A stretch of DNA of 64,000 bases from Acetobacteraceae bacterium (GCA_030041375.1 JASHOA010000006.1:62001-126000), one strand, 5' to 3'; numbered from the stretch's first letter, positions 19,736 through 28,780 are shown. The notes: a model not told the origin generated them from the sequence alone. A program made the numbers and translations.

Positions 19736-19769
19736 GTTCGCTGGGCCTGGGGGTTCAGATCCAGCGAAC
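19736..19769 (-). other. Inverted repeat in the aminotransferase leader
   Basis: GTTCGCTGG (19736-19744) and CCAGCGAAC (19761-19769) are perfect 9-bp arms around a 16-nt loop, about 60 nt upstream of the preferred aminotransferase start. No T-run follows on the transcribed strand, so it is not an obvious terminator; it may be an operator or a leader stem. Confidence 0.4.
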
Positions 19770-19821
19770 GCTCTCTCGTTCGCCTGAGCGAGTGGATTCA
19801 TGCGCTATTGCGCGATCTCTT

Positions 19822-20022
19822 CTACAGCGGCTTCTGCGCCTTCTCCAGCAGGCGCGAGAAGAGACCTGGCTTCTTCGGGGCCGGCTTCACTGCACTCGCC
19901 TCACGGGCCCGTGAAGCGGCCAACTTTCCTTTCCGGGCAAGCCATTTCTCGAGACTCATGCCGGCCTTGGCGGCGCGCCTGGTTTCGTAGGCCAGCTTGC
20001 CATCGGACATCGCCTTGTCCAC
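19822..20022 (-). CDS. Small basic conserved protein, function unknown
   Basis: 66-aa protein starting at a GTG (20022) preceded by AAAAGGAACACCAC, a good ribosome site. The sequence is lysine/arginine/alanine rich (ETRRAAKAGMSLEKWLARKG) and ends in KPGLFSRLLEKAQKPL; it should be largely helical and cytoplasmic. I do not recognise a defined family, although such short proteins are common in Acetobacteraceae. It is divergent from the DUF1491-like gene. A longer in-frame reading upstream (to 20346) is low-complexity and rejected. Confidence 0.6.
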   Translation of the reverse strand: MDKAMSDGKLAYETRRAAKAGMSLEKWLARKGKLAASRAREASAVKPAPKKPGLFSRLLEKAQKPL

Positions 20023-20117
20023 GTGGTGTTCCTTTTTGCTTGCCCGTGCGGGGTTGTGGCAGGGTGGTTCGTTGGGGGCAAGATGGTGGCAGTGGGAGGC
20101 GCGGCAGGGGCCGAGCA

Positions 20118-20453
20118 ATGGCTGAGCCGAGGCTGAAGACGGAAATCTGGGTGCATGCCACGCTCCGGCTGGCGGATGCCGCGGGGCGGCCCGGAGCCAT
20201 GCTGCGCCGCGGCGACGGGGACGCAGGAGGCGTGTTGGTGGTGCTGCGTGGCACGGCGGGGCTTTGTGTTCTTTCCCAGGTCCGCACGGCGGAGGGTAAC
20301 CCGGCTTGGCTCCGGGCCACCGGGCCCGAGCCGGTGGACCAGGCAAGCGTGGACGCGTACCTGAGCCGCCAGATGCGGACGGACCCGGACCTCTGGGTGA
20401 TCGAGTTTCCTGCTCCCGACCTTTGCCCGCCTTTTGCCGCTAAAATCGTATAG
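20118..20453 (+). CDS. DUF1491 family protein
   Basis: 111-aa cytoplasmic protein beginning MAEPRLKTEIWVHATLRLAD and containing GGVLVVLRG, QVRTAEGNPAWLRATGPEPV and the C-terminal MRTDPDLWVIEFPAPDL segment, typical of DUF1491, a short alphaproteobacterial family with no established function. ATG at 20118 preceded by GGGGCCGAGC. It ends about 200 nt before the first ompA-like gene; that gap holds the ompA promoter region. Confidence 0.8.
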   Translation: MAEPRLKTEIWVHATLRLADAAGRPGAMLRRGDGDAGGVLVVLRGTAGLCVLSQVRTAEGNPAWLRATGPEPVDQASVDAYLSRQMRTDPDLWVIEFPAPDLCPPFAAKIV

Positions 20454-20661
20454 AGGGTCATGCTGGAGCCCACTGTGGCTGATCTGCTTGCGGCTTGTGA
20501 CATATTTGCAACATTGGGGGACAAAATCGCAACGGCCGACTGCCCGGAGGCTGCGAATGTGCTAAGCAAGGTTGGAAGCGGTGGTGGCAGCAAGAGTTGG
20601 CCGAGAGGCAGTTGCTCGCCGGCTGCGCCACGAGAGCACGAGCGGAACGAGGAGAGGACCC

Positions 20662-21774
20662 ATGAAGCTCCGGACTGCGCTACTGGCCGCGACGGGATTG
20701 GCGGCATTGGTGATTGCACAGCCCGTGATGGCGCAGACGCAGCCCGTGACGGGCATCTATGTTGGCGGCGGGCTCGGCTACAACATTCTGAGCAATCAGA
20801 AGGTGCATGCGACGACTACGATCGATGGCAGCACAGGGCTCGAGGGCCAGACCCATGTCAAATTCAATGGCGGCTTCGTGGGGGTCGGCAGCGTCGGCTA
20901 CGGCTTTGGTAATGGCCTTCGGGTGGAACTGGAGGGCGATTACTACGCGAACCAAGTCAGCGGAACGAACGAGTCGGACATAACCGCGAGCGGATGGGAA
21001 AACAAGTACGGCGTGATGGTGAATGCGCTGTACGACTTCTATAACCTTGGACTCCCGATCGTTCCGTATATTGGCGCCGGCGTCGGCTACCAGTGGGCAC
21101 ACTGGAGCGGCGTGACCCTGTCCACCCCAGGCTCCAGCCCGGCCGTTTCGGCAGAGACAAACGGCACCGAGGGCTCGTTTGCCTATCAGGGGATCGTCGG
21201 TGCTGCATATCCAGTTGCGGCAATTCCCGGCTTGGCGTTGACCGCCGAATACCGCTTCATGGGGATGAACGGCACGCGCAACTATGGCGCGACCACGAGC
21301 GCAGCCGGTGCCCCCGTTGGGACGACGGAGCTCAAGGTTACCGAGGAGTACAACAACAGCTTCCTGATCGGTGTCCGCTACAACTTCGGCGTGGCGCCGC
21401 CGCCGCCGCCGCCCGCACCGGTGGCAGCTCCGGCACCGGCGCCGGCGCGCACCTATCTCGTGTTCTTCGACTGGGACAGGTACGACCTGACCGACCGGGC
21501 GAAGGCGATCATCGCCGAGGCGGCGCAGAATTCAACCAAGGTGCAGACCACGAGGATTCAGGTGAACGGCTATACGGACACGTCGGGCACGCCTGAGTAC
21601 AACATGGGGCTGTCAATTCGCCGCGCCAACTCGGTGAAGGCACAGCTCATCACTGATGGCGTGCCGGCGAACATCATCTCGATCGAGGGCTTCGGCGATA
21701 CGCACCTGCTGGTACCAACAGGCCCGGGCGTGCGTGAGCCGCAGAACCGGCGCGTCGAGATCATCCTCCAGTAG
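20662..21774 (+). CDS. OmpA-family outer membrane protein (copy 1)
   Basis: 370-aa envelope protein. Signal peptide about residues 1-25 (LRTALLAATGLAALVIAQPV, cleavage near VMAQ). Residues about 30-245 form an 8-strand beta-barrel-like domain rich in Gly and aromatics (GIYVGGGLGYN, ITASGWENKYGVMVNALYDF). A Pro/Ala linker with eight or so prolines (about 250-272) leads to a C-terminal OmpA peptidoglycan-binding domain: YLVFFDWDRYDLTDRAKAII, VNGYTDTSGTPEYNMGLSIR, and VREPQNRRVEIIL. The ATG at 20662 has GGAGAGGA upstream. Likely tethers outer membrane to cell wall. A paralogue follows. Confidence 0.9.
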   Translation: MKLRTALLAATGLAALVIAQPVMAQTQPVTGIYVGGGLGYNILSNQKVHATTTIDGSTGLEGQTHVKFNGGFVGVGSVGYGFGNGLRVELEGDYYANQVSGTNESDITASGWENKYGVMVNALYDFYNLGLPIVPYIGAGVGYQWAHWSGVTLSTPGSSPAVSAETNGTEGSFAYQGIVGAAYPVAAIPGLALTAEYRFMGMNGTRNYGATTSAAGAPVGTTELKVTEEYNNSFLIGVRYNFGVAPPPPPPAPVAAPAPAPARTYLVFFDWDRYDLTDRAKAIIAEAAQNSTKVQTTRIQVNGYTDTSGTPEYNMGLSIRRANSVKAQLITDGVPANIISIEGFGDTHLLVPTGPGVREPQNRRVEIILQ

Positions 21775-21833
21775 CCTCGCACGAAGAGGGCAGCGCGGCC
21801 TCTGAATTCCACCGCGCTACAGTTCGTCGTGTA

Positions 21834-21873
21834 AAGGGCTGGCCGGGAGATTTCCTGGCCAGCCTTTTCGTTT
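21834..21873 (+). terminator. Rho-independent terminator after ompA copy 1
   Basis: GGCTGGCC (21837-21844) pairs with GGCCAGCC (21857-21864) around a 12-nt loop and is followed by TTTTCGTTT. It lies 60 nt after the ompA stop, so the second copy is expected to have its own promoter. Confidence 0.85.
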
Positions 21874-21906
21874 CCGCGCACCTCGCGATAGAACGGCGAG
21901 TGAGCT

Positions 21907-22009
21907 GGACGCTTGTCGATCTGACTGGGCGGCCCGACAAGGGTCTGGAACATTTTTCGAGCCTGCGATTCACTCCCTCCGACGTGTCCGCGTCGGGCGA
22001 TCGCGGGCC
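21907..22009 (+). repeat. Dispersed palindromic repeat, family A, degenerate copy
   Basis: Aligns along its length with the copies at 24748-24854 and 31736-31843, sharing CTGACTG, GCCCGACA, GGGTCT, TTCGAGCC, GCGATTCAC, CCTCCGACG and GCGATCGCGGG in the same order. The first stem is shortened to CTTGTCG (21912-21918) with CGACAAG (21935-21941). It lies between the ompA terminator and the second ompA start, so it may include or displace that gene's promoter. Confidence 0.75.
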
Positions 22010-22024
22010 AGGGAGAAAAGGCGG

Positions 22025-23104
22025 ATGAGGCTGCGGCCCCTGTTGTTGCTGACGGCCATGCTGGCCGCGCCTGCATCAGCGTTCGCGCAGCCGTTCCAGG
22101 GCATTTATATCGGCGGCGCGGCGGGGGCGAACTTCCTCGGCCAGGAGAGCATCCATTCGTCCTCGGCGCTCGACCTGCCGAGCGGACGCGCCCAATTCTC
22201 GAACGGATTCGCCGGGCTCGGCAGCGTCGGCTACGGGTTCGGCAACGGCGTCAGGGTCGAGATCGAAGGAAGTTGGCGGAATAATGCACTGCACGCTCTG
22301 CTGCGGCCTGGCGATCCAACCGCGGCAGGCGGGCGGCAGGTGATGACCGCGGTGATGGCGAATGCACTGTTCGACATCGACATCAGCTCGCGCTGGGTCT
22401 TTCCCTATCTCGGTGGTGGGATCGGTTATGCCTGGACGGACTGGCAGCGGATATCCGCGAGTGCGCCCGGCAGCGTGTTCTCTGCTGACGACACGGCGGG
22501 TGCATTTGCCTACCAGGCGATGGCCGGGCTTTCATTTCCCGTCCCGCACGTGCCCGGGCTTTCGTTCACCGCCGAATACCGGTTCTTTGCCGTCCCCGGC
22601 GGGCTGACCATGAGGAGCTCCTTTCTGAACGGTGGGCATCTTGCGGAGGGAGACACGGATTTCTGGTTCAATCACAACCAGAGTCTCCTGCTCGGGGTGC
22701 GCTACGCGTTCGGCGTGACACCCCCGGTGCTGCCGGCTGCCGCCGCCCCGCAAGCGGCGCCGACGGTACAGGAAAAGCGCGATTTCCTGGTCTTCTTCGA
22801 CTGGGACAAGGCAACGCTGACAGAGCGGGCGCGGGGGGTGATCGGCGAAGCGGCGCACGTTGCGGCGGGCGGCGGGGTGACGCGGATCAATGTGAACGGC
22901 TACACGGATACGTCCGGCACGCCCGAATACAATCATGGGCTGTCGATTCGCCGGGCCGAGGCGGTTGCAGCGCAACTGATTACGGACGGCGTGCCGAAGG
23001 CGGAGATTGCCATCATGGGTTACGGCGAGACGCATCTCCTGGTGCCGACCGGGCCTGGCGTGCGGGAGCCACAGAATCGTCGGGTCGAAATCATCCTCCA
23101 TTGA
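22025..23104 (+). CDS. OmpA-family outer membrane protein (copy 2)
   Basis: 359-aa paralogue of the preceding gene. Signal peptide LRPLLLLTAMLAAPASAFAQ, barrel domain starting GIYIGGAAGANF, Pro/Ala linker near 240, then an OmpA domain (about 252-358) with FLVFFDWDKATLTERARGVI, VNGYTDTSGTPEYNHGLSIR and VREPQNRRVEIIL. The C-terminal domain is nearly identical in protein to copy 1 while third codon positions differ widely; the barrel domains are much more divergent. ATG at 22025 follows GGGAGAAAAGG. Its TGA is within TTGA at 23101, adjacent to the oxidoreductase start. Confidence 0.9.
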   Translation: MRLRPLLLLTAMLAAPASAFAQPFQGIYIGGAAGANFLGQESIHSSSALDLPSGRAQFSNGFAGLGSVGYGFGNGVRVEIEGSWRNNALHALLRPGDPTAAGGRQVMTAVMANALFDIDISSRWVFPYLGGGIGYAWTDWQRISASAPGSVFSADDTAGAFAYQAMAGLSFPVPHVPGLSFTAEYRFFAVPGGLTMRSSFLNGGHLAEGDTDFWFNHNQSLLLGVRYAFGVTPPVLPAAAAPQAAPTVQEKRDFLVFFDWDKATLTERARGVIGEAAHVAAGGGVTRINVNGYTDTSGTPEYNHGLSIRRAEAVAAQLITDGVPKAEIAIMGYGETHLLVPTGPGVREPQNRRVEIILH

Positions 23105-23115
23105 GTGGACATGCC

Positions 23116-24717
23116 GTGACTCGTTTCGATACCATTATTGTCGGTGCGGGCAGCGCCGGCGCCGTGCTGGCGAACCGGCTTTCTGTGAGGCCAGACAATT
23201 CGGTGCTTCTGCTGGAAGCGGGCGGGAACGACCGCTACATCTGGATTCACATCCCGATCGGCTATCTCTACACGCAGAACAATCCCCGCACCGACTGGTG
23301 TTTCAAGACGGAGGCCGAGCCGGGGCTGAACGGGCGCACGCTTTCTTATCCGCGCGGCCGCGTACTCGGCGGCTGCTCCTCGATCAACGGCATGATCTAT
23401 ATGCGCGGCCAGGCACGCGACTACGATCTCTGGCGACAGCTCGGCAATGTTGGCTGGGCGTGGGACGATGTGCTGCCCTACTTCAAGCGCTCCGAAGACC
23501 AGGTGAGAGGCGCCGACGAGGTGCATGGCGTTGGCGGGGAGTGGCGGGTAGAGGAGATGCGGATCTCCTGGGAAATCCTCGATGCGTTCCGTGCCGCGGC
23601 AGTCGAAATCGGCATCCCCCCGACCGACGATTTCAACCGGGGCAACAACGAGGGATGCGGCTATTTCCAGGTCAATCAACGCCGGGGTGTGCGGGTCAAC
23701 ACTGCCAAGGCGTTCCTGAAGCCGGCACGCAAGCGGGCCAACCTTGCGGTGATGACCGGGGCTGAGGCCACGGAGCTTCTGTTCGAAGGGAAGCGCTGCG
23801 TCGGGGTTGCGTTCGTGCGCGGCGGGGTCAGAAAGGAAGCGCGTGCCGGGGAGGTGATTCTGGCGGCCGGGGCGATCGGCTCACCGGTGCTGCTCGAGCG
23901 CTCGGGCATCGGCGCTGCGGCACGCTTGCAGAGCCACGGTATCGCCGTGCGCCAGGAGCTTGCTGGTGTGGGCGAGAATTTGCAGGACCATCTGCAAATC
24001 CGCATGGCGTACAAGGTGCATCACACCAAGACCCTGAACGAGCGCGCGAACAGCCTGGTCGGGCGGATCGGCATGGGGCTCGAGTATTTCCTATTCCGCC
24101 GCGGGCCGCTGACCATGGCGCCGAGCCAACTCGGCTGCTTCACGAAGAGCGATCCGGCACGCGATACGCCGGACCTCGAGTACCATATCCAGCCGTTGAG
24201 CCTGGATCGGTTCGATGCGCCGCCGCATCCGTTTCCGGCGTTCACCGCTTCGGTCTGCAATCTCCGCCCGGAAAGCCGGGGCTCAGTGCACCTGAAAGGG
24301 CCGGAGCCGAAGCGGGAACCGGCGATCCGGCCCAATTACCTCGCGACGGAGGAAGATCGCCGCGTCGCTGCCCTGTCGATGCGGCTAACCCGCCGCATCG
24401 CCGCGGCCAAGGCGCTGGCGCGCTTCGAGCCGGAAGAGTTCCGTCCCGGTGCCGCCGTCGAGAGCGATGCCGAACTTGCACTGGCCGCAGGCGAGATCGG
24501 GACCACCATCTTCCACCCCGTCGGCACCTGCCGCATGGGGTCGGATGCAATGGCCGTAGTGGATGCGCGGCTGAAGGTGCGCGGGATCGGCGGGCTGAGG
24601 GTCGCCGACGCCTCGGTGATGCCGACCATCACTTCGGGCAACACCAACGCGCCGACGATCATGATCGCCGAGAAGGCGGCTGATATGATTCTGGAGGATC
24701 GGGCGCGCGGAGGCTGA
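23116..24717 (+). CDS. GMC-family FAD oxidoreductase (choline dehydrogenase-like)
   Basis: FAD-dependent alcohol oxidoreductase of about 533 aa. The N-terminal dinucleotide fold is DTIIVGAGSAGAVLANRL, GMC signature 1 is RGRVLGGCSSINGMIYMRG, signature 2 is AGAIGSPVLLERSGIG, and the catalytic His lies in IFHPVGTCRMGSDAM. Cytoplasmic, no signal seen. The start is uncertain: GTG at 23116 fits the family best, while a TTG at 23101 would overlap the ompA stop. Substrate could be choline, a polyol or an aromatic alcohol. The adjoining ompA gene gives no metabolic hint. Confidence 0.88.
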   Translation: MTRFDTIIVGAGSAGAVLANRLSVRPDNSVLLLEAGGNDRYIWIHIPIGYLYTQNNPRTDWCFKTEAEPGLNGRTLSYPRGRVLGGCSSINGMIYMRGQARDYDLWRQLGNVGWAWDDVLPYFKRSEDQVRGADEVHGVGGEWRVEEMRISWEILDAFRAAAVEIGIPPTDDFNRGNNEGCGYFQVNQRRGVRVNTAKAFLKPARKRANLAVMTGAEATELLFEGKRCVGVAFVRGGVRKEARAGEVILAAGAIGSPVLLERSGIGAAARLQSHGIAVRQELAGVGENLQDHLQIRMAYKVHHTKTLNERANSLVGRIGMGLEYFLFRRGPLTMAPSQLGCFTKSDPARDTPDLEYHIQPLSLDRFDAPPHPFPAFTASVCNLRPESRGSVHLKGPEPKREPAIRPNYLATEEDRRVAALSMRLTRRIAAAKALARFEPEEFRPGAAVESDAELALAAGEIGTTIFHPVGTCRMGSDAMAVVDARLKVRGIGGLRVADASVMPTITSGNTNAPTIMIAEKAADMILEDRARGG

Positions 24718-24747
24718 TCGCTCCGCCCCGGGTGCCGGCCTGAGGGC

Positions 24748-24854
24748 CTAGACCCGTGTCGGGCTGACTGTGCAGCCCGACGCGGGTCTCGCGGTTTACT
24801 CGAGCCCACGATTCACGCCCTCCGACGATTCCGCCTCGGACGATTGCGGGCTAA
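24748..24854 (+). repeat. Dispersed palindromic repeat, family A, left copy
   Basis: 107-bp element with CTAG at its left end. First hairpin: 17-nt arms 24750-24766 and 24773-24789 with loop ACTGTG and a single G-T mismatch. A second, weaker hairpin runs from CGAGCCCACGATT to GATTGCGGGCTA. Its last bases supply the TAG stop of the dehydrogenase gene on the minus strand. About 85% identical by eye to the copy at 31736 and in the same orientation. Confidence 0.9.
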
Positions 24855-25825
24855 TCGAAAGTGATGCAGGCCTTGACCAATCCGGCGTGCCGTTCCCGCG
24901 CGGCGGCGAATGCCTCGGCGATCCGCTCCAATGTGAACCGGTGGGTGAGCAGGGGAACGACGTCGATGGCGCCGGTCGCGATGAGTGCGAGTGCCTGACG
25001 GAAGGACGCGAGTCCGGGTTCCGTCTGTGTGCCGTGCACGGCACGGAGGGTGAGCTTCTTGCGGAAGAACGCCTCCGCGGGGAATGAATCGAAGGTTGCA
25101 CTGGTGGGCAAACCGAAGAAACCGACCAGGCCGGATTCTCCCGCGGCATGGAGGGCCTGGATGCGCGATCGGTCCGTCCCCGCCGCCTCGATAACGAGTG
25201 GGGCGCCACGGCCGGCAGTCAGGTCAAGGACCGCATCGAGTATCGGATCGGCATTGGCGTCGAGGGCGATGTCAGCGCCGTAAGTTGCCGACAATTTGCG
25301 GCGACCTGGCTCGAGATCGCTGGCGATGATGTGGCGTACGCCGGCGCGCCTGAGGAGCCAGGTGAAGAACAGCCCGATGCATCCCTGGCCAAGTACCACC
25401 GCTGTTTCCGGCACTGTTGCCGGCATGAAGTGCTTCAGACCGAAGATCACCGTGCCGAGCGGCTGGGCCAGCATCAGGCGCTCGGCGGGCACTCCGGCGG
25501 GCAGAGGAACAAGGAAATCCGGGGTCAGGAGCTGATATTCGGCAAAGCAAGCGGCACGGTTCACATCTGGGGTGGTCAGCACAAGCTGGCCGGATCGAAA
25601 CGAGTCGACACGGCTTTCTGCGATCACCGCGACGGCTTCGTGGCCTGGTGCACCGGGCCTCGTGTGCTCATGCGGCGCGTGGAGCGGCGCATAAAGATGG
25701 TGCAGGTCACTCCCGCACAAGGAGGCATAGAGCGTGCGGACGAGCACGGTTCCGGCGGACGGCTCGGGCACCGGCGTCTCGATGCAGTCGATGACTCCCT
25801 TTGTCCGTAAGAGTGAGGCTTTCAT
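24851..25825 (-). CDS. Zinc-dependent medium-chain alcohol dehydrogenase family protein
   Basis: 324-aa NAD(P)-dependent oxidoreductase. The catalytic zinc ligands are Cys37 (YASLCGSDLHH) and His62-Glu63 (PGHEAVAV); the nucleotide fold has VVLGQGCIGLFFTWLLRRAG. The four-Cys structural zinc loop of classical alcohol dehydrogenases is absent, as in several threonine/sorbitol-type relatives. ATG at 25825 follows AAGGGAG. It is the last gene of the six-gene minus-strand cluster and its stop codon lies inside the family-A repeat. It may oxidise or reduce the product of the ThDP enzyme next door. Confidence 0.83.
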   Translation of the reverse strand: MKASLLRTKGVIDCIETPVPEPSAGTVLVRTLYASLCGSDLHHLYAPLHAPHEHTRPGAPGHEAVAVIAESRVDSFRSGQLVLTTPDVNRAACFAEYQLLTPDFLVPLPAGVPAERLMLAQPLGTVIFGLKHFMPATVPETAVVLGQGCIGLFFTWLLRRAGVRHIIASDLEPGRRKLSATYGADIALDANADPILDAVLDLTAGRGAPLVIEAAGTDRSRIQALHAAGESGLVGFFGLPTSATFDSFPAEAFFRKKLTLRAVHGTQTEPGLASFRQALALIATGAIDVVPLLTHRFTLERIAEAFAAARERHAGLVKACITFD

Positions 25826-25893
25826 GATCTCCCTTTCAGTTCGTGCCGCGGCTGGCCTGGCCTATGAAACATTGGGTTCCGTTCCGGATTCAA

Positions 25894-27618
25894 TCAAAGC
25901 GGTCCACCAGGCGCATCGCAGATGACATTCAGCAGGGCCTGGCGGCGTTCCTCCATTGCCGCCTTGACCGCGCGTGCCAGCGCCGCCGGCAGTTCGGCGG
26001 GATCCTCGACTCGCTCGCCGTAACCGCCGGCGGCGGTGCAGACCGCCTCGAAGGCCGGCAGGCGGTCGAGCCGGAAGAATGCCGGGCTGTTGCTCTTCGT
26101 AGCGCTGCCATCCGGGTACATCGTGAGCGTGGCACGCCGAACCGCGTTCCACATCGCGTTGTTGAAGACGACAACGACGATGGGCAGCCCATGCAGGGCG
26201 GCGGCGTGGTGGCCGGCCACGGGATTGGCGAAGAGATATGCACCATCACCCAGGGTCGCGATGACCAGCCGATCGGGCGCGGCGAGCTTGGCGCCGAGCG
26301 CGGCGCCGAAGCCCCAGCCGAGGCCCGAGGCTGCGCTCGAGCCGAAGAAGCTGCCGGGCCGCGTGAAGCCGCAATGCTGCGGGAGCAGCGTGTATTCGTT
26401 GACGACTATGGAATCGTCCCCCTTGACCGCCTCGATACAGTGGCTGAGCCAGGCAGGATGAATCGGCCGCATGCCCTTCACGTCATCTTCGAGGCGGCGC
26501 CAAGTCCTGCGTTGTTCGGTGCGACGGTGTGCGATGCGCTCACGCCGCGCGGTGAGTTCCGTCTCGGCGATGCGGCCGTGGAGCAACGATTCGAGTGCGC
26601 GCAATGCCTCGGCAGCGCCGGCGGTGATCGCAAGATCGCAGAGGAAGCCGCGGATTGGATAGCGCCGAAACAGGGGATCGACGCCGATATGGACGATCTT
26701 CGCAGCGGCGGGCGGTCGCACCCGGCTCGGGATCCACGGCACGTCCGATTCCAGTGCGAGCACCGCGTCCGCGCTGGAGACGAATGGCGAGGGATCGAAC
26801 CCGAGCTGCATGGGATGGTCCGAGGGCAGCGAGAGATGGCGCGGCGAAAACTGCACGACCGGGATCGCGAAGCGCCCGGCAAATGATGCGAGGGCAGCGA
26901 CGGCGAGGGGATCGCGCCCGGCACTGGTGGTGACGATCAGGGGATTCGTCGCGGCGGCGAGGATCGCCGCGGCCTCGGCAAGCGCCGCAGATTGCGCACC
27001 CGGCGGTGCTGCCGGGACACGGCGCGAGGGTTGCTCGTAGCTGAATTCCGTGAGCGGCGCCGCCAGCACTTCGCGCGGCAGGCTGAGATAGACGGGCCCG
27101 CACGGCTCGGTGCGGGCGAGGGCGAGGGCGCGATCGAGCACGGTCTCGAGTTGTTCAGCGTTGCGCAACTCGTAGTCCCATTTGACGAATTCGCGCAGCA
27201 TGGCGGCCTGGTCGTACAATTCCTGGCCCCAGTGGATGTAGGCGTCGCGGGCTCCGGCCAGACCATCCTCGGTCAGCGGCGTGCGCCCGGCGGTCAGCAG
27301 GATCGGCACGTTCTCGCGCGCGGCGTTAAGTGCGGCACACATCGCGTTGGCCGTTCCGACACTGACATGAACCATGACCGCGGGGGTGCGACCGGAGACC
27401 ATGGCATAGCCATGCGCCATCGACATGGCGAGGTTCTCGTGCGTGGCGAGCATCGGCTTCGGGGTGGCGAGCCCCGCGGACTCGGCTTTCGCCAGCGCCT
27501 CGATGATGGGGGCGAAATCGGTGCCGGCGTTGGCGAACAGATACTCGACGCCGCGCTCGGCGAGCAGCGCGAGATACGCCTCCGCAACGCTCTCCGTCGG
27601 CAGCACCTTCTGTGTCAT
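25894..27618 (-). CDS. Thiamine-diphosphate-dependent enzyme (acetolactate synthase/benzoylformate decarboxylase family)
   Basis: 574-aa cytoplasmic ThDP enzyme with the three family domains: N-terminal PYR domain with activating Glu61 (MLATHENLAMSMAHGYA), central domain, and C-terminal PP domain with the ThDP/Mg motif GDGAYLFANPVAGHHA to VVVFNNAMWNAV. It acts on 2-oxo acids or related substrates in its family; which one is not readable. The Gly/Asp of GDG and the NN are intact, so it should be active. SD GAGGGAGG before ATG 27618. It sits between the importer ATPase gene and the dehydrogenase, which suggests decarboxylation of an imported or derived keto acid followed by redox. Confidence 0.82.
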   Translation of the reverse strand: MTQKVLPTESVAEAYLALLAERGVEYLFANAGTDFAPIIEALAKAESAGLATPKPMLATHENLAMSMAHGYAMVSGRTPAVMVHVSVGTANAMCAALNAARENVPILLTAGRTPLTEDGLAGARDAYIHWGQELYDQAAMLREFVKWDYELRNAEQLETVLDRALALARTEPCGPVYLSLPREVLAAPLTEFSYEQPSRRVPAAPPGAQSAALAEAAAILAAATNPLIVTTSAGRDPLAVAALASFAGRFAIPVVQFSPRHLSLPSDHPMQLGFDPSPFVSSADAVLALESDVPWIPSRVRPPAAAKIVHIGVDPLFRRYPIRGFLCDLAITAGAAEALRALESLLHGRIAETELTARRERIAHRRTEQRRTWRRLEDDVKGMRPIHPAWLSHCIEAVKGDDSIVVNEYTLLPQHCGFTRPGSFFGSSAASGLGWGFGAALGAKLAAPDRLVIATLGDGAYLFANPVAGHHAAALHGLPIVVVVFNNAMWNAVRRATLTMYPDGSATKSNSPAFFRLDRLPAFEAVCTAAGGYGERVEDPAELPAALARAVKAAMEERRQALLNVICDAPGGPL

Positions 27619-27643
27619 GCTCGCCTCCCTCAGGATCGTGCGA

Positions 27644-28780
27644 TCACGCCTCGGCCAGCACCGTTGCCTCGTCGAGATTGATCGTGACGACGATCCTGGA
27701 GCCCGGTGGAGTTCGCTCGATGATCTCGCCGCCGGGAATGCGAAGCTGGAGCAGACCGAGCCCCACCGCCTCGACGCGAGTCAGCGTGTGCGTGCCCTGG
27801 TAGACGTGGGTCACGACCTGGCAGAGCACGCGGTTCCGCCCTTCGCCGGTCTCGTCGGCGATCCTCAGATGCTCCGGGCGGACGAAGATGTGCGCTTTCT
27901 GGTCGTCGCGGAGCGCGAGATCCGCCCGCGCCGGCATTGCGAGTTCGATAGCGGGGGTCAGCCGGAACAGGATGTCGCTACCGTACCTGTGGCACTCTGC
28001 CGGCGGCAGGTGATTGATATCGCCGATGAAGGAGGCGACGAAGCCGTTCGCGGGGCGCCGGTAGAGCTCGAGGGGTGCTGCGATCTGCTGGATTTCGCCG
28101 CGGTTCAGGACGACGATGCGGTCGGAGAGGCTCAAGGCTTCACCCTGGTCGTGGGTGACGAAGACGGTGGTGAGACCGGTTCGGTCATGGAGTTCCTTCA
28201 GCTCGATCTGCATCTGGCCGCGCAGGTTCTTGTCGAGCGCTGAAAGCGGCTCGTCGAGAAGCAGCACTTTCGGCTGAATGACGATGGCACGAGCCAGCGC
28301 GACACGCTGTTGCTGCCCGCCCGAGAGTTGGCGGACGCGCCGCCCGCCAAGGCCTTCGAGCTTGACCATCTCGAGCGCACGGCTGACTTCGATGGCGATC
28401 CGCGCCTTCGGCATCCGGCGCATGCTGAGGCCGAAGGCGACGTTCTCGAAGACGTTCATGTGCGGGAACAGCGCGTAGTTCTGGAAGACCATCCCGGTGT
28501 CGCGCAGGTGCGGCGGCGTCAGCGTCACGTCACGCCCGTCGATCTGGATCCGGCCCCGGGTTGGCTCCTCGAAGCCGGCGATGATGTTGAGCAGCGTGGT
28601 CTTGCCGCAGCCGCTCGGGCCGAGCAGCGTCAAGACTTCGCCCTGCCGGATCGCGAGCGTCACCGTATGGACGGCAGCCACCGCTCCGAAATTCTTGCTG
28701 ACGCCGACCAGTTCGACTGCGTTGGCGGCTGGGTCGGCCGCGGGAGGCGGGGGCGGCGCTGCCTCGTTGTCAGTGCGCAT
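27644..28780 (-). CDS. Spermidine/putrescine-type ABC transporter ATPase (PotA-like)
   Basis: 378-aa ATPase: Walker A GPSGCGKTT, signature QLSGGQQQRVALARA, Walker B VLLLDEPLSALD, H-loop VTHDQGEAL. A C-terminal TOBE domain (about 285-378) contains IFVRPEHLRIADETGEG. Family marks such as GMVFQNYALFPHMNVFENVAFGL place it with PotA/FbpC/UgpC proteins. ATG at 28780; overlaps the upstream permease gene by 11 nt. Energises the importer formed by the next three genes. Confidence 0.9.
   Translation of the reverse strand: MRTDNEAAPPPPPAADPAANAVELVGVSKNFGAVAAVHTVTLAIRQGEVLTLLGPSGCGKTTLLNIIAGFEEPTRGRIQIDGRDVTLTPPHLRDTGMVFQNYALFPHMNVFENVAFGLSMRRMPKARIAIEVSRALEMVKLEGLGGRRVRQLSGGQQQRVALARAIVIQPKVLLLDEPLSALDKNLRGQMQIELKELHDRTGLTTVFVTHDQGEALSLSDRIVVLNRGEIQQIAAPLELYRRPANGFVASFIGDINHLPPAECHRYGSDILFRLTPAIELAMPARADLALRDDQKAHIFVRPEHLRIADETGEGRNRVLCQVVTHVYQGTHTLTRVEAVGLGLLQLRIPGGEIIERTPPGSRIVVTINLDEATVLAEA

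Noticed and set aside
24770-25087. A plus-strand frame sharing the peptide AVYSSPRFT with the extension upstream of hrcA
   Set aside because: The shared peptide is just the translated family-A repeat; neither frame has coding character there.
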